In this document: piece after piece, positions 59,012 to 64,000 of the stretch
How the letters are laid out: every line of letters begins with the position of its first letter
Position numbering within the stretch: position 1 is the first letter of the stretch
Translations under genes and position numbers: made by a program
Assembly (NCBI RefSeq): GCF_000012945.1
Contig: NC_007511.1
Coordinates: 1,550,001-1,614,000 of the forward strand
Length of the DNA stretch: 64,000 nt
From: Burkholderia lata
GTDB lineage: Bacteria > Pseudomonadota > Gammaproteobacteria > Burkholderiales > Burkholderiaceae
Reading direction: 5' to 3'
The notes under the pieces: generated by a model
What the model saw: only the letters and a program-made list of their open reading frames with translations
What the model was told of the DNA's origin: nothing
The model's database searches: none

Positions 59012-60598
59012 ATGACGATGGACAACGAAATCCTGACCACGCCCGCGCTGATCGCGCGGGCAGCCGCGCGCCACGGCGCGCATCCGGCGATCGAGTCGGA
59101 GCATGGCCGGCTGACCTACGCGGAACTCGACGCGGCCCGCCTCGATGCGGCCCGCGCGCTGCTCGCGAGTGGCATCGCGGCCGGCGACCGCATCGCGGTG
59201 TGGGCGCCGAACCTGCCGCAATGGATCGTCGCGGCGCTGGCGATCCACACCGTCGGCGCGATCCTCGTGCCGGTCAATACGCGGATGAAGGGGATGGAGG
59301 TGGGCGGCATCCTGCACGACGGCGGCGCGCGGCTGCTGTTCTGCTGCGGCACCTTCCTCGGCGAATCCTATCCGGCGATGCTCGCGCCGCACCGGCCCGC
59401 GACGCTCGAGCGCGTCGTCGTGTTCGACGGTGAGCCGCCTTCAGGCGCGTACGACGAAACCTGGAGCGCGTTCCTCGCGCGCGGCGCCGAGGTACCGCTG
59501 GTCGCGGTGCGCGAACGCGAGGCACAGGTGACGCCCGACACCGTGATGGACCTGATGTTCACGTCCGGCACGACGGGCCGCCCGAAGGGCGTGATGACCG
59601 CGCACGGCCAGAACCTGCGCGCTGCGCAGGCATGGGCGGCAATCGCAGGCGTGCGGCCCGACGACCGCTACCTGATCGTCAATCCGTTTTTCCACACGTT
59701 CGGCTACAAGGCCGGCTGGCTCGCCGCGCTGTCGAGCGGCGCGACCGTGCTGCCGCATCTCGTGTTCCAGCCGGCCGACGTGCTGCGCCGCGTCGCCGAC
59801 GATCGCGTCTCGGTGCTGCCCGGCCCGCCGACGCTGTACTACGCGCTGCTCGACGCGCCCGATCGCGCGACGCGCGACCTGTCGTCGCTGCGGATCGCGG
59901 TGACGGGCGCGGCGGCGATCGCGCCGAGCCTGATCGAGCGGATGCGCGCGGAGCTCGGCTTCGAGACGGTGCTGACCGGCTACGGGCTGACCGAATCGTG
60001 CGGCTTCGCGACGCTGTGCCGGCAAGGCGACGATGCGGAGACGGTCGCCTATACGTCGGGCCGGCCGATGCCGGATGTCGAGCTGCGCATCGCGGGGCCG
60101 GGCGGTGAACCACTCGGGCCGGACGAGACCGGCGAGATCTGGGTGCGCGGCTACAACGTGATGCGCGGCTACTTCAACCAGCCGGACGCGACGCGCGAGA
60201 CCGTCGACGCCGATGGCTGGCTGCATACGGGCGATCTCGGCTGCGTCGATGCGAACGGCAACCTGAAGATCACCGATCGCATCAAGGACATGTTCATCGT
60301 CGGCGGCTTCAACTGCTATCCGGCCGAGATCGAACGGCTGCTTGCAGCGCATCCTGCGATTGCGCAGGTGGCGCTGGTCGGCGTGCCCGATACGCGGCTC
60401 GGGGAGGTCGGGCACGCGTATGTCGTGCTGCGGCCGGGCGCGCAAGCGGACGCCGACGAACTGAACGACTGGGCGCGCCGCAACATGGCGAACTACAAGG
60501 TGCCGCGGCATTTCACGTTCGTCGAACAACTGCCGACGAGCGCGGCCGGCAAGGTGCTGAAGTACCGCCTGCGGGCGGGGACCGAGGCGGCGGCCTGA
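59012..60598 (+). CDS. Acyl-CoA synthetase (FadD3-like)
   Basis: A 528-residue AMP-forming ligase. Signature motifs are MFTSGTTGRPKGVMTAHGQN, TGYGLTESCGFATLC, YNVMRGYFNQPDATRETVDA, WLHTGDLGCVDANGNL and the hinge DRIKDMFIVGGFN, with catalytic lysine in SAAGKVLKYRLR. It would activate a carboxylic-acid intermediate of the pathway, as FadD3 does for steroid ring remnants. Two ATGs (59012, 59018) are possible and no strong ribosome binding site is seen. It follows the reductase gene by 39 nt on the same strand. Confidence 0.88.
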   Translation: MTMDNEILTTPALIARAAARHGAHPAIESEHGRLTYAELDAARLDAARALLASGIAAGDRIAVWAPNLPQWIVAALAIHTVGAILVPVNTRMKGMEVGGILHDGGARLLFCCGTFLGESYPAMLAPHRPATLERVVVFDGEPPSGAYDETWSAFLARGAEVPLVAVREREAQVTPDTVMDLMFTSGTTGRPKGVMTAHGQNLRAAQAWAAIAGVRPDDRYLIVNPFFHTFGYKAGWLAALSSGATVLPHLVFQPADVLRRVADDRVSVLPGPPTLYYALLDAPDRATRDLSSLRIAVTGAAAIAPSLIERMRAELGFETVLTGYGLTESCGFATLCRQGDDAETVAYTSGRPMPDVELRIAGPGGEPLGPDETGEIWVRGYNVMRGYFNQPDATRETVDADGWLHTGDLGCVDANGNLKITDRIKDMFIVGGFNCYPAEIERLLAAHPAIAQVALVGVPDTRLGEVGHAYVVLRPGAQADADELNDWARRNMANYKVPRHFTFVEQLPTSAAGKVLKYRLRAGTEAAA

Positions 60599-60630
60599 GC
60601 GCCGCCGCGACACACGAACGGGATGAACGC

Positions 60631-61404
60631 ATGAACGACAACGGATTTCCGCAGGGCGCGGTGCTGGTGTTCGGCGGCAGCGGCGGGATCGGGCAGGGCG
60701 TCGCGCTCGAGTTTGCGCGGGCCGGCGTGCCGGTCGCGGTGGGCTACCGCAGCAAGGCCGACGTGGCTGAACGCGTCGCACGCGACATTCGCGGCGAAGG
60801 CGTCGCGGCCACCACGCACTGCGTGGACGTGACCGATCCCGCCCAGGTCGACGCCGCGCTCGCGGCCGCGGTCGGCGCGCATGGCCGCGTGCATACGGTC
60901 GTCTGGGCGGCCGGGCCGTTCGTGAACCAGCGTCATATCGGCGACATGACGCACGACGACTGGCGCCGCGCGATCGAGGTCGAGACGGTCGGCTTCTTCG
61001 TGGCGGCGAAGGCGGCGTTGCCGCACTTCCGCGCGTCGGGCGGCGGATCGTTCGTGACGCTCGGGTCGGCCGGGCACCTGCGCTGGCCCGACCGCGACGG
61101 GCTGTCGGTCGCGCCGAAGGCGGCGAACGAGGCGCTGGTCAAGGGGCTGGCACGCGAGGAGGGGCGTTACGACATTCGCGCGAATTCGATCCTGGTCGGC
61201 GTGATCGAGGCCGGAATGTTTCCGGTGCTGCTCGAACAGGGGCAGTTCGACCAGGCGTGGATCGACGAGACGCAGAAGATGCTTGCGCTCAAGCGCTGGG
61301 GAAAGGCGCACGACGTCGGGCGGGCGGCGGTGTTCCTGGCGTCGGACCGGGCCAATTACATCACCGGGCAGCAGTTGAATGTGTCGGGCGGGTACGGGTT
61401 GTAG
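60631..61404 (+). CDS. SDR-family protein lacking the catalytic tyrosine
   Basis: A 257-residue Rossmann protein, with cofactor motif FGGSGGIGQG and WAAG in place of NNAG. The Ser of the triad is kept (S146, TLGSAG), and the Lys is kept (K163), but the residue at the Tyr position (exactly 13 after S146) is S159 in LSVAPK, where YxxxK is expected. It is thus either a substrate-assisted or non-reductase member, or uses another base. GYGL at the C-terminus and GGYG resemble enoyl-ACP reductase-like or divergent SDRs. It is the last catabolic gene before the GntR/UTRA regulator. Confidence 0.78.
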   Translation: MNDNGFPQGAVLVFGGSGGIGQGVALEFARAGVPVAVGYRSKADVAERVARDIRGEGVAATTHCVDVTDPAQVDAALAAAVGAHGRVHTVVWAAGPFVNQRHIGDMTHDDWRRAIEVETVGFFVAAKAALPHFRASGGGSFVTLGSAGHLRWPDRDGLSVAPKAANEALVKGLAREEGRYDIRANSILVGVIEAGMFPVLLEQGQFDQAWIDETQKMLALKRWGKAHDVGRAAVFLASDRANYITGQQLNVSGGYGL

Positions 61405-61431
61405 CCGTCCCGCGGCACAATCAGCGGATTT

Positions 61432-61461
61432 GACATCATGACGTCGTGACGTCATGATGTC
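61432..61461. promoter_or_regulatory. Perfect 30-bp palindrome at the GntR/UTRA start
   Basis: GACATCATGACGTC (61432-61445) and GACGTCATGATGTC (61448-61461) are perfect 14-bp reverse complements with a 2-nt spacer. It starts 27 nt after the SDR stop and ends 3 nt before the regulator's ATG. It is a strong operator candidate and would cover the ribosome-binding and transcription-start zone. Confidence 0.75.
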
Positions 61462-61464
61462 TTA

Positions 61465-62208
61465 ATGAACTCCGACTTCGGCAACGCGCCGCTCTATACG
61501 AAGGTCGAGGCCGCTCTGGCCCTCGAAATCTCGACGTCCGACCTGCCGCCGGGCAGCCAGCTTCCTCCCGAGGAGCGCCTGATCGAGCGGTTCGGAGTCA
61601 GCCGGACGACCGTGCGCAAGGCGATCGAAAACCTCGTCGCGCGCGGCCTCGTCGAAATCCGGCGCGGGAAAGGCACGTTCGTCGCCGAACCGAAGATCAC
61701 GCAGGAACTGACCGAGCTGACCGGCTTCGTCGAGGACATGCACGCGCTCGGGCGTACGCCGACGGCGCGGCTCGTCGATCGTCAGGTCGTCGAAGCCGGC
61801 GCCGACGTCGCGCGGCAGCTCGCGCTGCCGCCGGGCACCGCGGTCATGCGCATTCGCCGCGTGCGCCTGGCCGACGGCGTCGCGGTCTCCTTCGACGAAA
61901 CCTACCTGCCGCGCGAGCTCGGCGAGAAGATCGTCGCGCACGATCTGGAGGCCGAGCCGATTTTCTCGTTGCTCGAGGAGCGCTACGACGTGCCGCTCGT
62001 CGACGCCGAGTACCGGCTCGAAGCCGTCGCGGCGCCGCCCGAGGTTGCGCAGGCGCTCGCGATCGCGCCCGGCAGCCCGGTCTTCCTGATCGAACGGACG
62101 TCGCATACGCACGCGCACCAGCCCGTGGATTTCGAAAAGCTCTATTACCGCGGCGACCTCATCCGCTTCGTCACGCGCCTGAGCCGGCGCGCGGGCGAGC
62201 GTTCGTAA
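61465..62208 (+). CDS. GntR-family (HutC/UTRA) regulator
   Basis: A 247-residue regulator with an N-terminal GntR HTH (PPEERLIERFGVSRTTVRKA) and a C-terminal UTRA ligand-binding domain (MRIRRVRLADGVAVSFDETY; FLIERTSHTHAHQPVDFEKL). HutC-type proteins bind small metabolites. There is no ribosome binding site; the ATG lies 3 nt after the palindrome, so the message may be leaderless or the true start later. It probably controls the oxygenase cluster upstream and/or the permease pair downstream. Confidence 0.87.
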   Translation: MNSDFGNAPLYTKVEAALALEISTSDLPPGSQLPPEERLIERFGVSRTTVRKAIENLVARGLVEIRRGKGTFVAEPKITQELTELTGFVEDMHALGRTPTARLVDRQVVEAGADVARQLALPPGTAVMRIRRVRLADGVAVSFDETYLPRELGEKIVAHDLEAEPIFSLLEERYDVPLVDAEYRLEAVAAPPEVAQALAIAPGSPVFLIERTSHTHAHQPVDFEKLYYRGDLIRFVTRLSRRAGERS

Positions 62209-62222
62209 CGGGGCGGGCCGGC

Positions 62223-63074
62223 ATGCAGGCGCTTTGGCTGTTCGTCGCCGCGTTCGGCGCCAGTGCGCTCGGCGGCGTGCTCGGGATGGCGAGCGGCATC
62301 TTCGTCGTGCCGCTGCTCACGCTGCTGTTCGGCGTGAGCATCCAGACGGCGATCGGCGCGAGCATCGTGTCGGTGATCGCCTGCTCGTGCAGCGGCGCGG
62401 CATCGTTCCTGAAGGGGCGGCTCGTCAATGTCCGGCTCGCGATCGTGCTCGAAACGGCCACCACGTTCGGCGCGCTCGCGGGCGTGCTGTTGATCGGCCG
62501 TGTGCCGACTTCGTTCCTGTACGCGTTGTTCGCGGTCATCCTCGTCGTGTCCGCGAAGCAGATGCTGGCGCGGCGTCACGAAGCGCCCGCCGATGGGCCG
62601 CCCGATGCCGCGAGCTGGGCAAGCACTCTCCGTCTGCATGCGAGCTTTCCCGATCCGGCATCCGGCCGGGAGATCGGCTATCAGGTCGGGCGGGTGCCGT
62701 TCGGCATGGCGCTGATGGTTGGCGCCGGCCTGATTTCCGCGCTGCTCGGCATCGGCTCCGGCGTGCTGAAGATTCCCGCGATGGACACCGCGCTGCGGTT
62801 GCCGATCAAGGTGTCGTCGGCCACGTCGAATTTCATGATCGGCGTGACGGCCGCGGCGAGTGCGGGCGCCTATTTCGCGCGCGGCGACATCGACATCCGT
62901 CTTGCCGGCCCGATCGCGCTCGGCTCGGTGATCGGCGCGATCGTCGGCGCGCGGTTGCTGATCCGCTTGCCGGCCGACAAGCTGCGGGTCTTTTTCGTCG
63001 TCGTGCTGCTGTTGCTCGCGATCGACATGCTCCTGAGTGCGCTGGGTGTTCATGCGCCGGGCGGGGCGGGATGA
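62223..63074 (+). CDS. TauE/SafE-family permease (second copy)
   Basis: A 283-residue polytopic membrane protein of the TauE/SafE family. Segments are LGGVLGMASGIFVVPLLTLL, TAIGASIVSVIACSCSGAAS and, after the central loop, MVGAGLISALLGIGSGVLKIP with SSATSNFMIGVTAAASAGA. GGGG lies before ATG 62223. It is co-transcribed with the DUF1634 gene (ATGA overlap), a pairing often seen in this family and possibly part of the transporter. It follows the GntR/UTRA gene by 14 nt. The substrate is probably an organic anion, possibly that of the upstream cluster. Confidence 0.87.
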   Translation: MQALWLFVAAFGASALGGVLGMASGIFVVPLLTLLFGVSIQTAIGASIVSVIACSCSGAASFLKGRLVNVRLAIVLETATTFGALAGVLLIGRVPTSFLYALFAVILVVSAKQMLARRHEAPADGPPDAASWASTLRLHASFPDPASGREIGYQVGRVPFGMALMVGAGLISALLGIGSGVLKIPAMDTALRLPIKVSSATSNFMIGVTAAASAGAYFARGDIDIRLAGPIALGSVIGAIVGARLLIRLPADKLRVFFVVVLLLLAIDMLLSALGVHAPGGAG

Positions 63075-63379
63075 CGCGCATCGTCGATGGCGTCGAGCGC
63101 CGCGATCGGGCAGTCGCGCTGCTGCTGCGGGTTGGCACGGTGTGCGCGTGCGGGCTGATCGCGGTCGGGATGCTGCTGGGGGCGGGCGGCAGCGCATTCG
63201 CACCGGCCGGTCATGCGTTCGCAAAAGCCGGTGTCGCGCTGTTCATCCTGCTGCCGGTTGCGCGCGTCGCCTTGCTGCTGGGGCTGTTCGTGCGCGAGCG
63301 GGACCGGACGTATGCGCTGCTGTCGCTGCTCGTGCTGGCGATCATCGCGGCCGGCGTGGTCGTCGGTGTGCGCGGGTAA
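63071..63379 (+). CDS. DUF1634 membrane protein
   Basis: A 102-residue protein with three hydrophobic segments (LLLRVGTVCACGLIAVGMLL; AGVALFILLPVARVALLLGL; LSLLVLAIIAAGVVVGV). DUF1634 genes commonly follow TauE/SafE genes and this one overlaps its stop codon (ATGA). It likely helps the transporter, though no function is proven. It is convergent with the LysR gene. Confidence 0.85.
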   Translation: MTRIVDGVERRDRAVALLLRVGTVCACGLIAVGMLLGAGGSAFAPAGHAFAKAGVALFILLPVARVALLLGLFVRERDRTYALLSLLVLAIIAAGVVVGVRG

Positions 63380-63448
63380 GCGGCAGGCGCTCGCGTCAGG
63401 ACAGTACTTCTTCTACGGAATGGATCGGGCGGCGCCGCGCCGCTCGCG

Positions 63449-64000
63449 TCATCGCAGCGCGAACAGGGTTCGCAATTTCCCCAGATCTGCATTCAGCCAC
63501 GCGATGACGTCCGTCTGCCGGCTGCGCAGGCTCCACAGCAAATCGACCGCCTTCAGGAATGCGGAGCGCTGATATTCGTGCGGCAGCACGTACAGCTCGC
63601 CATTGCCTTCGTCTGCGAGCAGGTGCTCGGGGATGAACGCCCAGCCGAGGCCCTTCTTCACGAGGTCGACAAGCTGCGCCTGGTTCTCGATGTGCCACAT
63701 GATCTCGGTGTATCGCCCGAACACCGAGCCGCTCTCCGCATCGCGATCGGCCGCGCGCAACTGGCGCACCTGTGCGAGATCGCGATTGCTGACGGCCTTC
63801 AGCGCAGCGAGCGGATGGCTGCGCGCCGCGACCGGCACGAACTGCACGTGGCCGAGCGTCGTCGCGCCGAATTCGACCGGCGTCGCTTCGACCGTTGCCG
63901 CGATGCAGATGTCGAGCGCGCCGTGCTTCAGCAGCGCGGCTGCGTCGGCACTGTTCGGCTGCAGCAGTTCGAGCTGAAGCTCCGGGAAGCGTTGCTCGAG
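63449..64000 (-). CDS. LysR-family regulator, C-terminal part (gene runs off the window)
   Basis: The last 183 codons of a LysR regulator, open to the right end of the window, so the N-terminal HTH is outside it. The visible part is the effector domain: LEQRFPELQLELLQPN at the edge, DICIAATVEA, then DLVKKGLGWAFIPEHLLADE near its end. Final residues KLRTLFALR. It converges on the DUF1634 gene. Cognate target genes lie beyond the window. Confidence 0.8.
   Translation of the reverse strand, partial: LEQRFPELQLELLQPNSADAAALLKHGALDICIAATVEATPVEFGATTLGHVQFVPVAARSHPLAALKAVSNRDLAQVRQLRAADRDAESGSVFGRYTEIMWHIENQAQLVDLVKKGLGWAFIPEHLLADEGNGELYVLPHEYQRSAFLKAVDLLWSLRSRQTDVIAWLNADLGKLRTLFALR

Noticed and set aside
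1..64000. tRNA, rRNA or CRISPR features
   Set aside because: No cloverleaf-like segments, rRNA-like sequence or regularly spaced direct repeats were noticed by eye on either strand.

Overview
The window is high-GC DNA, densely packed with genes on both strands. Its gene content and protein sequences point to a Burkholderia-type betaproteobacterium, most likely the Burkholderia cepacia complex. The mix of catabolic clusters, LysR/GntR/LuxR regulators and transporters suggests a secondary chromosome; this is inference from content, not a database match. I see no rRNA, tRNA, CRISPR array, insertion sequence or prophage. The one recombination gene is a lone tyrosine recombinase.

Layout. 1-5.6 kb: a gene tail, a diguanylate cyclase, a DUF4148 secreted protein, and the divergent D-serine pair dsdA/dsdC. 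5.5-9.6 kb: a 26-residue membrane peptide, a TauE/SafE permease with a divergent LysR gene, a LysE-type exporter and a YddG-type exporter. 9.7-15.8 kb: an amine or imino-acid catabolic unit (aldehyde dehydrogenase, DapA-family lyase/aldolase, MFS carrier, DAO-family oxidase and a GntR/FCD regulator with a perfect operator palindrome at its own start codon). 16-26 kb: an envelope and extracytoplasmic-stress region with a Tat-exported metallophosphoesterase, YXWGXW-repeat proteins, a sigma/anti-sigma/periplasmic sensor trio, and a DUF1800/DUF1501 pair. 26.3-31.6 kb: a medium-chain polyhydroxyalkanoate (PHA) operon of Pseudomonas type (acyl-CoA ligase, PhaJ-like hydratase, class II PhaC, phasin, PhaZ). 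A MalT/AlkS-like regulator converges on it and a PucR-type regulator follows.

36-40.3 kb: an acyl-CoA operon (hydroxyacyl-CoA or carnitine dehydrogenase, glutaryl-CoA-dehydrogenase-like enzyme, acetoacetate decarboxylase family, class III CoA-transferase). 40.8-46 kb: a six-gene respiratory operon encoding a ba3-type heme-copper oxidase (subunits IIa, II, I) plus three multiheme cytochromes c. 46-52.9 kb: tyrosine recombinase, SDR, LuxR regulator, lipoprotein, MdtD-like MFS pump with divergent LysR gene, and a VOC protein. 53.1-61.4 kb: a same-strand oxygenase cluster whose parts resemble steroid-ring degradation enzymes (LLM oxidoreductase, HsaA-like oxygenase, KstD-like dehydrogenase, HsaB-like flavin reductase, KshB-like reductase, FadD3-like ligase, and an SDR with no catalytic Tyr). 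A GntR/UTRA regulator with a 30-bp palindrome 3 nt before its start codon follows it. 61.4-64 kb: TauE/SafE permease plus DUF1634 partner and the tail of a LysR gene.

The strongest candidates for something undescribed are the 53-61 kb oxygenase cluster, the Pseudomonas-type PHA operon in a Burkholderia background, the cytochrome-rich ba3 oxidase operon, and a possible 26-codon leader peptide translationally coupled to the ECF sigma factor.
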